Position numbers and translations under genes: made by a program | The notes under the pieces: generated by a model | Databases searched by the model: none | Told to the model about the DNA's origin: nothing | The model's input: the letters and a program-made list of their open reading frames with translations, nothing else | Shown here: positions 19,344 through 27,481 of the stretch, piece after piece | Position numbering within the stretch: the stretch's first letter is position 1 | Layout: every line of letters begins with the position of its first letter | Assembly: GCF_014621695.1 (NCBI RefSeq) | Contig: NZ_CP061281.1 | Location: forward strand, 2,604,001-2,668,000 | From: Streptomyces xanthii | Lineage (GTDB): Bacteria; Actinomycetota; Actinomycetes; Streptomycetales; Streptomycetaceae | Direction: 5' to 3' | DNA: 64,000 bases

Positions 19344-20099
19344 TCAGCTCCAGACGTTGCCCTGGTTCTGGCCGCGGGCGCCCTGCTGGCCCATGCCGTA
19401 CTGCGCGGCGATGCCCTGGCCGACGACCGCGTTCTGCGGCGGCAGCAGTTCGCTGGGCTGGACGAGCGCGTAGCCCGTGCCCATGAAGCTGAGCTCCCAG
19501 CCCTCGCCCGTGTTGCCGCGGCGGCGCCAGACGCCCGAGGAGTGCGTCTGGGCCTGCATCTGGACACGCAGCCCGTTCGACCACGCGACGATGGCGTCCG
19601 CGTCGGCGTTGACGTACCGGTCCGGCGTGACCTGGAGCATCAGCGGCTGCCCGGACGTCATCAGCGCGACCTTGCCGCGCCCGGTGATGTTGAGCTGGTA
19701 CTTGCCGGAGCCGGAGATGCCGAACTGGCTGTCCACGGCGATCACCTCGTGGTGCAGCGAGGAGTCCATGGCCAGCACGTAGCTGCTGTCGACGGTCAGG
19801 CCGTCCTGCTCGACGTCGACGATGTGGATGTACTGCGCGAGGTTCGCCAGGTAGACGGTGCCCTGCCCGTGGCAGCGCATGAGGTCGAGACCCTCGCCCG
19901 TCCGGGCCCGGGAGCGGCGCTGCCCGGACGTCTGGACCTCGCCGTCGAACTCCATGAGCCCCTGATAGGCGACCATCGCGCCCTTACGGGCGAGGATGTC
20001 GTCGTGGCCCTCCAGGGTGACCCGCAGCATCTGCGGGTTCTGCACCGTGTAGCGCTCCTGGCTCTGCTGCTCGTTGTACGCGAAAAGCGGACTCTGCAT
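19344..20099 (-). CDS. AIM24 family protein
   Basis: A 251-aa beta-rich protein of the AIM24/TIGR00266 family, named after a yeast mitochondrial biogenesis factor; bacterial members have no fixed biochemical role. The family pattern appears in LARKGAMVAYQGLMEF near residue 36, LMRCHGQGTVYLA, and VAWSNGLRVQ followed by GEGWELSFMGTG. The last ~25 residues are Gln/Gly-rich (QYGMGQQGARGQNQG). It is the third member of a same-strand trio with 20116-20796 and the TerD-AIM24 fusion, separated by only 16 and 11 bp, so the three are an operon. Sequence divergence between the three shows old duplications, perhaps giving a hetero-oligomer. Confidence 0.9.
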   Translation of the reverse strand: MQSPLFAYNEQQSQERYTVQNPQMLRVTLEGHDDILARKGAMVAYQGLMEFDGEVQTSGQRRSRARTGEGLDLMRCHGQGTVYLANLAQYIHIVDVEQDGLTVDSSYVLAMDSSLHHEVIAVDSQFGISGSGKYQLNITGRGKVALMTSGQPLMLQVTPDRYVNADADAIVAWSNGLRVQMQAQTHSSGVWRRRGNTGEGWELSFMGTGYALVQPSELLPPQNAVVGQGIAAQYGMGQQGARGQNQGNVWS

Positions 20100-20115
20100 G
20101 ATGTCCTGTTCCCCC

Positions 20116-20796
20116 TCAGCCCCGGACTCGGAGGCGGTCGGTGCTGTCCTCGCTGGGCTGTACGACGACGATGCCCTCGCCGGAGAAGCCCATCTGGTAG
20201 GCCTCGCCGCTGCCGCGCCCGATGAGGGAGCCGGCCTTGAAGCTGCGCTTGCCCTTCACCTTCAGGTTGGGCGACCAGGCGATGAGCGCGTCCGGGTCCA
20301 CGTACGTCTCGTCCTCGCCGCGACCGCAGTCGACCACGATGGGGGTGCCGCGCGAGGTCAGGGCGACGAAGCCCTGCCCGCTGATCTTGATGTTCCACAG
20401 GCCCTGGCCGGCGAACTTGGCGAGGCCCTTCACCCGCTCGACGCCCCACTGGAGGTGGGCGTCGAAGGCGAGCAGGTTGGTGCCGTTGACGGAGATCGAC
20501 TCGCCGCCGAGGTTGATGACGACGACGTCGGCGCCGTAGTCGGCCAGGTAGAGCAGACCGTCTCCGTGGCACTTCATGAGCGGCGCGCCCTCGCCGGTCA
20601 TCCATTCACGGGCGACCTGGCGGACGGCGGGCGGGTTGGGCTCGTACTGGACGAACCCTTCGTAGGCGACCATCGAGCCCACGCGCGCGAAGAGGTCGTT
20701 GCCGGTCTGCATGGCGACCTTCAGCATGTGGGTGCCGTGGTTCTCCATGCGGGCGGCTACCGGGGTCGGGGCGAAGCCCGCGAGTGGCTGGTTCAT
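20116..20796 (-). CDS. AIM24 family protein
   Basis: A 226-aa AIM24-family protein. Landmarks are LFARVGSMVAYEGFVQYE near residue 35, LMKCHGDGLLYLADYG, a self-consistent beta-repeat region, LIAWSPNLKVKGKRS, and a C-terminal IVVVQPSED strand. No signal peptide or membrane segment is present. The ATG at 20796 follows the TerD-AIM24 stop by 11 bp and has a GAGGGAGTCC-type ribosome-binding site. Its tight placement between two other AIM24 genes suggests a shared complex, possibly linked to the TerD stress system; this is inference. Confidence 0.9.
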   Translation of the reverse strand: MNQPLAGFAPTPVAARMENHGTHMLKVAMQTGNDLFARVGSMVAYEGFVQYEPNPPAVRQVAREWMTGEGAPLMKCHGDGLLYLADYGADVVVINLGGESISVNGTNLLAFDAHLQWGVERVKGLAKFAGQGLWNIKISGQGFVALTSRGTPIVVDCGRGEDETYVDPDALIAWSPNLKVKGKRSFKAGSLIGRGSGEAYQMGFSGEGIVVVQPSEDSTDRLRVRG

Positions 20797-20807
20797 GACG
20801 GACTCCC

Positions 20808-22493
20808 TCAGACCTCGTACGGCTGGACGACGATGAAGTTGCCGGGGGCTCCCCGGAACTGCAGGTTCACGCTCTCCCCGCTGTGGCCCGGGTAGGCGTT
20901 GCGCCGCATCCTGACCTGGCTGGAGACGATCGCCTGGGCGGCGGCGGACCAGGCCACGACCGCGTTGCAGTCGGCGAAGGTCGTCGGCGTCACCGGCAGC
21001 ACGACAGGCGTGCCGTGCGTCTTGACGACGACGGTGCCGGTGCCCTGGAACTGCATGACGAACAGGGCGCCACCGGGGATGCCGTGTCCCTCGATGCGGC
21101 GCACCTCGTACTGGAGGCTCTCGTCGAAGGCCAGCACGTTCTCCGCGGAGACGCAGATCGCGTCGCCCTGGAGCTCGATCGGGTGCACGTGGGAGGCCGC
21201 TTCCGCGAGGAAGACCTGGCCGCGGCCGCTGCAGCGCATGAGCTGCATCTCCTGGCCGGTGGCGTTGCCCACGATGCGTCCGGCGAAGCCGGCGCCCTTG
21301 TAGCTGAACTCGACCTTGCCCTGGTAGAGCACCATGCTGCCCTGGCGGGCGAGCACGGGCTGGCCGCCGGCGGCGCCGAGGTCGACGCGGATCAGCTTCT
21401 GGTTCTGCGGCGTCCAGCGCTGTCCCGTGGGGGCCTCGCGGTACTTCTCCAGCGCGGCGGCCACACCGGGTGCGCCGGCCTGCTGCGGGATGCCCTGCGG
21501 GGCGCCCTGGGGCGCGCCGTACGGGGAGGGTGCGGCGGGCGGCTGGCCGTATCCGGGCGGGGCGGCCGGCGTGTGGGGCTGCTGGCCGTAGCCGGGCGGC
21601 GGGGTCGGCGCCTGCGGCTGCTGGCCGTAGCCCGGAGGCGGCGTCGGGGCGTGCGGCGGCTGGCCGTACCCCGGAGGCGGCGTCGGAGCCTGGCCGGGCG
21701 GGGTGCCCAGGGGCGCGACGATGGTCGGTGCCGCGTGCACGGGCGGGGCGGCCGGAGCCGGGGCCGGGGCCGGGGCCGGGGCCGGGGCCGGCGGAGCGAA
21801 GTCCTGCGCGGGGACCGGAGCCGGAGCCGGGGCTGCCGGCGCGGGGGCCGGGGCGGGCGCGGGGGCCGGGGCCGAGGGGGCTCCGAAGGCGGGCGGCGCG
21901 GCGGCCTGGGCGGGCGGCGCGAAACCGGGGTTCGCGGCCTGCTGCGGCGCGGCGGCCGGCTCCTCTTCGGCGACCTCGCCGCCGAAGTTCTTCAGGAGCG
22001 CGTCGAGGCCTCCGTCGAAGCCCTGGCCGACGGCTGCGAAGCGCCACACGTCCTTGAGGTAGAAGTCGCCCAGCATCACGGCGCGCTCGGTCGAGAACTC
22101 GCCACCGTGGAAGGCGTACCGCGCGACCTCCTCGCCTCCGGCGACGATGCGGAGGTAACCGGGGGCGACCTGCGACATCTGGCCGGCGCCGTCGATGGTC
22201 GCGGTGAACGACAGCTTCTGGATGTGCGCGGGGATCTTTTCAAGTGTGACGCGGAAAGACTCCGTGTCACCCGCCTGCGCGCCCAGCAGCTGGACGGATT
22301 CCTCGGGTGTCTTCGGCTGGTTGAAGAAGACGAAGTACCGGTCGTCGGAGAGCCGCTCCTCGGCGTCGAGGCCGAAGCAGCTGATGTCGAAGCTCAGTCC
22401 GGGGCCGGTGATCTGCACGCCGACGTACAGGTCCGTGCCCGCGGTGAGGTCACTGATCTTGGCCTTGTGGCCGCGTTGGAATTCCCTGGCCAT
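20808..22493 (-). CDS. TerD-AIM24 fusion protein with a Pro/Ala-rich linker
   Basis: A 561-aa two-domain protein. Residues ~1-180 are a TerD domain (calcium-binding tellurium/stress-response family): MAREFQRGHKAKISDL, FDISCFGLD, and the DDRYFVFFNQPKTPEE strand are typical. Residues ~185-365 form a low-complexity linker of Pro, Ala, Gln and Gly, including repeats of TPPPGYGQQP-like units. Residues ~370-561 are an AIM24 domain ending in FIVVQPYEV. TerD proteins bind Ca2+ and associate with membranes and phage or metal stress defence; the joining to AIM24 suggests AIM24 acts in the same stress system. I start at the family-typical MAREF. It heads the three-gene AIM24 operon. Confidence 0.92.
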   Translation of the reverse strand: MAREFQRGHKAKISDLTAGTDLYVGVQITGPGLSFDISCFGLDAEERLSDDRYFVFFNQPKTPEESVQLLGAQAGDTESFRVTLEKIPAHIQKLSFTATIDGAGQMSQVAPGYLRIVAGGEEVARYAFHGGEFSTERAVMLGDFYLKDVWRFAAVGQGFDGGLDALLKNFGGEVAEEEPAAAPQQAANPGFAPPAQAAAPPAFGAPSAPAPAPAPAPAPAAPAPAPVPAQDFAPPAPAPAPAPAPAPAAPPVHAAPTIVAPLGTPPGQAPTPPPGYGQPPHAPTPPPGYGQQPQAPTPPPGYGQQPHTPAAPPGYGQPPAAPSPYGAPQGAPQGIPQQAGAPGVAAALEKYREAPTGQRWTPQNQKLIRVDLGAAGGQPVLARQGSMVLYQGKVEFSYKGAGFAGRIVGNATGQEMQLMRCSGRGQVFLAEAASHVHPIELQGDAICVSAENVLAFDESLQYEVRRIEGHGIPGGALFVMQFQGTGTVVVKTHGTPVVLPVTPTTFADCNAVVAWSAAAQAIVSSQVRMRRNAYPGHSGESVNLQFRGAPGNFIVVQPYEV

Positions 22494-22607
22494 GCGTAAC
22501 GACCGTCCCCCATCCCGATGGTGATTGCGTCGCGCCAGGCTAACTGCAAACACCGACAGCGGATGAGGTCGGTACAGCCCTGGTACAGAACCGTCCCCGA
22601 AACGGAG

Positions 22608-23204
22608 TCACTCCTCGCGGGCGCCGGGCAGCTGCGGAAGCCGGTCCGCCGCCACGACTCCTTCGAGGTAGCCGCGCGCCCGCTCCGTGCGCGGATAGGC
22701 CTCCAGGAGGCTCCAGAAACGCGGCCCGTGCCCGGGGACGAGCAGGTGGGCCAGCTCGTGGAGGAGCACGTAGTCGACGACGTACTCGGGCATGCCCTGA
22801 AGACGGTGCGAGAGCCGGATGCTGCCCTCGGCCGGGGTGCAGGAACCCCAGCGGGTGTTCTGGTTCGTGACCCAGCGCACGGACCGGGGCCGGGCCCGGC
22901 CTTCGAGGTACTGCGTGGAGAGGTGCGCGGCGCGCTCGGACAGCTCGGCGTCGCCGAGGACGCGCTTGCTCTCCTGGGCGGCGAGCTTGTCGAGCATCAG
23001 GCCGACCCAGCGCTTCTCCTCGGCCTCGGACATCCGGGCCGGGATGAGGACCACGGTGCGGTCGCCCTCGCGGTACGCGGACACGGTGCGGCGGCGCCGG
23101 GAGCTTCTGCGGACCTCGACCGCGCTCGCCACGTGGCCGCCCGACGGCGGTCCGGTCGTGCTGCGCTGCGTCTTCATGGCTCGGTGCGAGGGGTCGGCGG
23201 GCAC
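22608..23204 (-). CDS. YgjP-like zinc metallopeptidase (DUF45/M48-like)
   Basis: A 198-aa protein of the YgjP/DUF45 metal-dependent hydrolase family. The HELAH zinc motif at about residue 150 (VLLHELAHLLVPGHGPRFW) supplies two histidines and the catalytic glutamate; the downstream GHGPRFW histidine is the likely third ligand. RWGSC near residue 115 is a family hallmark. The N-terminal ~30 residues are basic and Ser/Arg-rich. The start is GTG: TAACGT lies six bases before it, so a leaderless message is likely; an ATG ten codons in is an alternative. It is divergent from the ThiF-like gene and upstream of the TerD-AIM24 gene. Substrates are unknown. Confidence 0.88.
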   Translation of the reverse strand: MPADPSHRAMKTQRSTTGPPSGGHVASAVEVRRSSRRRRTVSAYREGDRTVVLIPARMSEAEEKRWVGLMLDKLAAQESKRVLGDAELSERAAHLSTQYLEGRARPRSVRWVTNQNTRWGSCTPAEGSIRLSHRLQGMPEYVVDYVLLHELAHLLVPGHGPRFWSLLEAYPRTERARGYLEGVVAADRLPQLPGAREE

Positions 23205-23293
23205 GCCTCGACGTTACCCGCTGTGAAGGGTGGAAGTCCCGCCTCCGGACCCGTTCGGTGTGCTTCCGGAGCCCGCTCCGCCCGATCCCTGCT

Positions 23294-23336
23294 CGATTAG
23301 TACGACTATCACCCCGTCCCTGTGGACAACGCGAAG
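23294..23336. promoter_or_regulatory. Bipartite motif, copy B, in a divergent promoter region
   Basis: On the minus strand this reads CGCGTTGTCCACAGG, twelve unrelated bases, then GTCGTACTAAT. The same two blocks with the same spacing occur at 30209-30247 (plus strand) between uvrD2 and the mycoredoxin gene. The first block contains TTGTCCACA, the Streptomyces DnaA-box consensus. The rest of the 23205-23452 gap has no gene. Confidence 0.6.
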
Positions 23337-23452
23337 CACGCCGGCGAGCGGACGGGCAAGCTGGCGGTCGATCGCCGTGGACCGCACGTCACGTGCGATT
23401 TCCATGCGACACGAGCGTTTTCGATGCGAACGGGCACACGGGGGACACAGCG

Positions 23453-24616
23453 ATGCATCCGATCCTGAAACCAGCGCTGCGGCGCGGCTGGCGCGACCTG
23501 AACACGGTGCAGTTCGGCATGACGCCGGCGCACGCGGTGGTGCTGGGTCCGGTCGACACGGCCACGGGGAGTTTCCTGACGCTGCTCGACGGGACCCGCG
23601 GCGTGCCCCTTCTGCGCGAGGAGGCCCGACGGATGGACCTGCCCGACGGTCATGTGGACACGCTTCTTGAGCGGCTGACCGAGGCCGGTCTGCTGGACGA
23701 CGCGACGGGCGGCGGCCCGCCCGCGGACGCCCTGCGCAAGCAGACCCCGGTCATGGACCGGCTGCGTCCCGATCACGCGGCGCTGGCCGTGACGACCGCC
23801 GATCCCTCCGAGGGCGTGCGGCGCCTGGCCGCCCGGCGTGCCTTGCGGGTGCAGGTCCGAGGGGCGGGTCGGGTCGGCGCCGTGGTGGCGTCGGTGCTGG
23901 CCGCCGCGGGGGTGGGGCAGGTCGACGTGCGGGACGGCGGCTGTGTCGAGCCCTGGGACGTGGCGCCCGGCGGTCAGCCGGTGGAGGCGGTGGGCGAGCG
24001 CCGCGACGTGGCCGCGCGCCGCACGGCCCGCACCATGGCGCCCGACCGGCCGCCGCGCCCCGACCGGCGCAGGACGGTGCCCCGTCCCGCCGACCCGGAC
24101 CCGGGCGGGCCGCCGCTGTCGCTGGTGATCGTCGCGCCGAGGGACGGACTGGCCGTGCACTCCCCCGACCCGGCCGCGGTCGAGGATCTGATCGCGGCCG
24201 GCATCCCGCACCTGTACGCGGGCGTGTCCGAGGCCACGGGGACGGTGGGGCCGTTGGTGCTGCCGGGCGGGACGGGCTGCGCGCACTGTCTGCTGCTGGA
24301 TCGCACGGACCGCGATCCGACCTGGCCCCGGCTGCTGGTCCAGTGGCGTTCGGGGCGGGCCTCACGCCAGGTGCAGGCCTGTGACGTGGGGCTCGCCACG
24401 GCGGTCGCGGGGCTGGCGGCCGCGCACGGACTGGCCTTCCTCGACGGGGAGTTGCCGTCGAGCACCGGGGCCCGCTGGGAGGCTTCCGCGCCGGGGCTCG
24501 ACTGGCACGCGCGACCGGTGTGGCCGCATCCGGAGTGCCCCTGCGGGGCGGGTGAGAGAGCTAACGGGCGGGAGGTCTCGGTCGGCGGAGGGACGCAGGA
24601 CACAATGGCGGGGTAA
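23453..24616 (+). CDS. ThiF-family protein with an N-terminal RRE/PqqD-like domain
   Basis: A 387-aa protein. Residues ~1-85 look like a winged-helix PqqD/RRE domain, as used to bind RiPP leader peptides (LLDGTRGVPLLREEARR and DTLLERLTEAGLLDD). Residues ~120-330 form a ThiF/E1-like Rossmann region with a GAGRVG nucleotide-binding loop. A four-cysteine zinc site is likely from GCAHC (near 280) and the C-terminal HPECPCG. The middle is shortened and Arg/Pro-rich compared with active E1 enzymes, so adenylation may be lost. This architecture matches RiPP-associated ocin-ThiF-like proteins, but no YcaO, precursor peptide or exporter is nearby. The ATG has a GGGGGA ribosome-binding site. The partner is unknown. 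Confidence 0.75.
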   Translation: MHPILKPALRRGWRDLNTVQFGMTPAHAVVLGPVDTATGSFLTLLDGTRGVPLLREEARRMDLPDGHVDTLLERLTEAGLLDDATGGGPPADALRKQTPVMDRLRPDHAALAVTTADPSEGVRRLAARRALRVQVRGAGRVGAVVASVLAAAGVGQVDVRDGGCVEPWDVAPGGQPVEAVGERRDVAARRTARTMAPDRPPRPDRRRTVPRPADPDPGGPPLSLVIVAPRDGLAVHSPDPAAVEDLIAAGIPHLYAGVSEATGTVGPLVLPGGTGCAHCLLLDRTDRDPTWPRLLVQWRSGRASRQVQACDVGLATAVAGLAAAHGLAFLDGELPSSTGARWEASAPGLDWHARPVWPHPECPCGAGERANGREVSVGGGTQDTMAG

Positions 24617-24683
24617 GCATCGGCTGACGGCGCTACGACGCCTGGGCATGCGCGGCACGGCTGTCCGGCACTTGGAGGGGTGT

Positions 24684-26078
24684 ATGTCTGATCTTCCCCG
24701 GAAGGCGGTTACCCGGACCGCCAAGCTGGCCGCGCTGCCGATCGGCATCGCGGGGCGTGCGACCTGGGGCATCGGCAAGCGGATCGGCGGCAAGTCCGCC
24801 GAGATCGTGGGCCGGGAGCTGCAGCAGCGCACGGCGGAGCAGCTGTTCAAGGTGCTGGGCGAGCTCAAGGGCGGGGCGATGAAGTTCGGGCAGGCCCTGT
24901 CCGTCTTCGAGTCCGCGCTGCCCGAGGAGGTCGCGGGACCCTACCGGGCCGCCCTGACGAAGCTCCAGGAAGCGGCGCCCCCGATGCCGACGCGCACCGT
25001 GCACAAGGTGCTCGAGGAGCGGCTCGGCGAGCAATGGCGCGAGCTGTTCCAGGAGTTCGAGGACAAGCCGTCGGCCGCCGCGTCGATAGGGCAGGTGCAC
25101 CGGGCCGTCTGGCACGACGGCCGCGCGGTCGCGGTGAAGGTGCAGTACCCGGGCGCCGGCGAGGCACTGCTGTCGGACCTGAATCAACTCGGCCGTTTCG
25201 CCCGCCTGTTGGGGCCGCTCATCCCGGGGATGGACATCAAGCCGCTGATCGCGGAGCTGCGCGACCGGGTGTCGGAGGAGCTGGACTACGCGCTGGAGGC
25301 TCAGGCCCAGCAGGCGCACGCCGAGGAGTTCGACGGCGACCCGGACGTCGTCGTGCCGCACGTGGTGCACCAGTGCGAGCAGGTCCTGGTGACGGAGTGG
25401 ATCGACGGGATTCCGCTGGCGGACGTGATCAGCGACGGGGATCAGGAACAGCGGGACCGCGCGGGCCAGTTGCTGGCCCGCTTCCTCTTCTCCGGTCCCG
25501 CCCGCACGGGACTGCTGCACGCGGATCCGCACCCGGGGAACTTCCGGCTGCTGCCCGACGAGGAGCAGGGCTGGCGGCTGGGCGTCCTGGACTTCGGCAC
25601 GGTGGACCGGCTGCCGGGCGGCCTGCCCGAGCCGATCGGGCACTCGCTGCGGATGACGCTGTCCGGTGACGCGGTCGGGGTCTACGAGATGCTCCGCGAG
25701 GAGGGCTTCGTCAAGGACTCGATCGAGCTGGAGCCGGACGCGGTCCTGGACTACCTGGTGCCGATCATCGAGCCGGCCCTGGTCGACTCGTTCACCTTCA
25801 CCCGCAGCTGGATGCGGAACCAGGCGGCGCGGATCGCCGACATCCGCTCCCCCGCGCACCAGCTGGGCAAGCAGCTCAACCTGCCGCCCTCGTACCTGCT
25901 GATACACCGGGTGACGCTCAGCACGATCGGGGTGCTGTGTCAGCTCGGGGCGACGGTGCGGCTGCGGGACGAGCTGGAGGCCTGGGTTCCGGGGTTCCTG
26001 GAGTACGAGGACGAGGAGGAGGGCTTCGGGGAAGCCGAGGACGACAGGCTGGATCCGGAGCCGGCCGCCGAGGCCTGA
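24684..26078 (+). CDS. ABC1/UbiB-family atypical kinase
   Basis: A 464-aa protein of the ABC1/ADCK/UbiB family. The diagnostic KxGQ motif is LKGGAMKFGQALS near residue 68. The ATP site includes SIGQVHRAV and VAVKVQYPG, and the catalytic region LLHADPHPGNF carries the DPHPGN loop; LDFGTVDRLP is the DFG equivalent. Such proteins are atypical kinases or ATPases linked to quinone and isoprenoid lipid homeostasis. I start at the ATG at 24684 with GGAGGGG upstream; the long upstream frame is antisense overlap. It follows the ThiF-like gene by 67 bp on the same strand, perhaps one unit. The precise target is unknown. Confidence 0.93.
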   Translation: MSDLPRKAVTRTAKLAALPIGIAGRATWGIGKRIGGKSAEIVGRELQQRTAEQLFKVLGELKGGAMKFGQALSVFESALPEEVAGPYRAALTKLQEAAPPMPTRTVHKVLEERLGEQWRELFQEFEDKPSAAASIGQVHRAVWHDGRAVAVKVQYPGAGEALLSDLNQLGRFARLLGPLIPGMDIKPLIAELRDRVSEELDYALEAQAQQAHAEEFDGDPDVVVPHVVHQCEQVLVTEWIDGIPLADVISDGDQEQRDRAGQLLARFLFSGPARTGLLHADPHPGNFRLLPDEEQGWRLGVLDFGTVDRLPGGLPEPIGHSLRMTLSGDAVGVYEMLREEGFVKDSIELEPDAVLDYLVPIIEPALVDSFTFTRSWMRNQAARIADIRSPAHQLGKQLNLPPSYLLIHRVTLSTIGVLCQLGATVRLRDELEAWVPGFLEYEDEEEGFGEAEDDRLDPEPAAEA

Positions 26079-26094
26079 GCCGCTCCGGGCCCGC

Positions 26095-26205
26095 GCCACT
26101 GCCGGGACCATGTGCCGACGACGGGGCCAGGTGCCACCGACCCGACGGGGTCCTGCGCCACCGCCGGGACCAGATGCCACCGACAGGGCCGCGTCACCAC
26201 CGGGC
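26095..26205. repeat. Imperfect short tandem repeats between convergent genes
   Basis: Several degenerate copies of a roughly 25-bp unit resembling GGGACCAGATGCCACCGAC occupy the spacer between the ABC1 gene and the zinc-ribbon gene. They show no dyad symmetry and no coding potential. Confidence 0.45.
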
Positions 26206-26210
26206 CGGTG

Positions 26211-26414
26211 TCACCACCACTCGGAGTCGAGGCGCCCCTCGATGGCCCGGATGTTCTCGCGGGAGCAGGTGTCGCAGTACGTCCGCCGCACTCCGCCCTC
26301 GACGGAACTGGTCCAGGTCAGCGGCATCTCCTCCGCCGTCGTGCCGCATCGGGCGCACACCACGGTGCGCTCCTCGGGTCGCTGCGTGGAGTCCCCGCCG
26401 GGAAGAGACGTCAC
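26211..26414 (-). CDS. Small zinc-ribbon protein, 67 aa
   Basis: A 67-aa protein with two CxxC pairs (CARC at residues 20-23 and CDTC at 47-50) set 24 residues apart, a classic zinc ribbon. Between them lies PLTWTSSVEGG. It ends in EGRLDSEWW. The zinc site could serve in nucleic-acid or protein binding. I start at a GTG that gives MTSLPGG; the longer frame upstream has no codon bias. It is convergent with the ABC1 kinase gene and downstream of the wblC unit behind a terminator. I do not know its function. Confidence 0.75.
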   Translation of the reverse strand: MTSLPGGDSTQRPEERTVVCARCGTTAEEMPLTWTSSVEGGVRRTYCDTCSRENIRAIEGRLDSEWW

Positions 26415-26460
26415 CCGGCGACGATAACTCCGCGGGCTGATGATCGGTGCGCACCACGCA

Positions 26461-26492
26461 CCGGGGGCCGGTCCTCTCGGACCGGCCCCCGG
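26461..26492. terminator. Hairpin ending the wblC unit
   Basis: A perfect 14-bp stem (CCGGGGGCCGGTCC / GGACCGGCCCCCGG) with loop TCTC, downstream of the 107-aa gene on the minus strand. Confidence 0.85.
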
Positions 26493-26586
26493 GTACCACC
26501 GCTCACCGCGGCGGCTGTCGTCGGCACGGTGGTGCCGCATGAGCTGTCACTGCGCAGCCGTCGCGGTCACCGCCTGACGGCGATCG

Positions 26587-26910
26587 TCACTGCATGACGG
26601 CCATCGCGAGCGCGCGGCGGGCACGCCACGACGCGCGCTCGGCGCGCCGCTGCATGCGGCGGGCGATCACCAGGCGCATGGCCTGGCGCTCCGCCTCCGC
26701 CTCGCTCAGGCGCTCGTGCATATGCGCACGCGCCATGGCTTCTGGAATGAGTTGCATCTGTCGGGTCCTGTTCTGGCGCGAGTCGGTCGCACCGGGCGTG
26801 GTGAAGTCTGGGATCGCGGAGCCGGCGGGCTCGCTCGTGGACGGCTTCATCGGGGCCTGCTTCTTGGGGTCGTGCGTCAGGGGGCGGTCGATCGTTCCTC
26901 GGGCGTTCAT
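26587..26910 (-). CDS. Small basic protein coupled to wblC
   Basis: A 107-aa protein whose ATG overlaps the wblC stop (ATGA), so it is translationally coupled to wblC. The N-terminal half is hydrophilic. The C-terminal ~55 residues form a long Arg/Ala-rich helix (MARAHMHERLSEAEAERQAM then RMQRRAERASWRARRALAMA) that could bind RNA, DNA or an acidic partner. An internal methionine at about residue 52 (MQLIPEAMARA) is an alternative start for a shorter product. The shared operon with an antibiotic-response regulator suggests a role in the same response. Function is unknown. Confidence 0.75.
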   Translation of the reverse strand: MNARGTIDRPLTHDPKKQAPMKPSTSEPAGSAIPDFTTPGATDSRQNRTRQMQLIPEAMARAHMHERLSEAEAERQAMRLVIARRMQRRAERASWRARRALAMAVMQ

Positions 26911-27275
26911 GCCGCGACCGGGTTCTTGCGCGGACGTCCACGCGGCCGCTTGCGGGCCACGACGACACCCTGGACGAACAGCTCGCCACCCCAGACGCCC
27001 CACGGCTCACGACGCTCCTTGGCGCCGGCGAGGCAGGCCTCGACCAGCGGGCAGGTGCGGCAGAGCGACTTGGCGTACTCGACGTCCGCCGGGGACTCGG
27101 CGAAGAAGACCTCCGGGTCGTAGGCACGGCAGGGGACGGGTACGCCGAGGTTCTCGATGGCGTCGTCGAGCGCGGTGAGCGCGGTGAGGGGGTTCAAGGT
27201 GAGGTCCTCCGTGAGGCCGGGCGGGGAAAGAGTGTCTGAAGGCGGTACGGACGGGGCGTGCGCTTCGAGTTGCAC
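26907..27275 (-). CDS. wblC: WblC/WhiB7, iron-sulfur WhiB-family regulator with AT-hook
   Basis: A 122-aa WhiB-like transcription factor. Four cysteines (CRAYDP, CRTC and the following C in LVEACLAG) bind a 4Fe-4S cluster, and GVWGGE is the family turn that contacts the principal sigma factor. The C-terminal RPRGRPRKN is an AT-hook that binds AT-rich DNA just upstream of -35 elements; this hook is specific to the WhiB7/WblC branch. These proteins activate intrinsic resistance to ribosome-targeting antibiotics and their own promoter. The start is GTG with GAGGAAGA upstream. A ~600-nt leader with a uORF and a terminator precedes it, matching the attenuation control known for whiB7-class genes. 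Confidence 0.95.
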   Translation of the reverse strand: MQLEAHAPSVPPSDTLSPPGLTEDLTLNPLTALTALDDAIENLGVPVPCRAYDPEVFFAESPADVEYAKSLCRTCPLVEACLAGAKERREPWGVWGGELFVQGVVVARKRPRGRPRKNPVAA

Positions 27276-27391
27276 GGTGTTTTCTTCCTCGTCTGGTCGT
27301 TCCGGCCGGTGGGCCGGGTGGCGGTGGTACCGGGTTCTTTTCTTGTCCCGAGGCCCCTTCGTGCTGGGTCCCCGGAAGGTCTCTGGAACTT

Positions 27392-27438
27392 CCGGGAAAA
27401 CAGAAGGGCCGCGGATCCCGGATGGGGTTCCGCGGCCC
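27392..27438 (-). terminator. Attenuator terminator in the wblC leader
   Basis: On the minus strand GGGCCGCGGA pairs with TCCGCGGCCC, extended by CCC/GGG across a small bulge, and the stem is followed by TTCTGTTTT. It lies 130 nt before the wblC start and just after the uORF, so it would stop transcription unless the leader refolds. Confidence 0.85.
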
Positions 27439-27449
27439 TGAAGGCGCCG

Positions 27450-27481
27450 GTCTGATCGTCGATCAGACTGGATCACTCCAG
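27450..27481 (-). promoter_or_regulatory. Leader hairpins overlapping the uORF stop
   Basis: Two adjacent hairpins cover the end of the uORF: GTCTGATC/GATCAGAC (8 bp, loop of 3; 27450-27468), which contains the uORF stop codon, and CTGGA/TCCAG (27468-27481). A ribosome at the stop codon would prevent the first from forming, so both can couple uORF translation to the choice of attenuator fold. Confidence 0.6.

Noticed and set aside
20116..22047. 643-codon minus-strand frame spanning the TerD-AIM24 and AIM24 genes
   Set aside because: Only its last 226 codons are the AIM24 gene. The upstream part is an alternate frame of the Pro-rich linker and AIM24 domain of the fusion gene.
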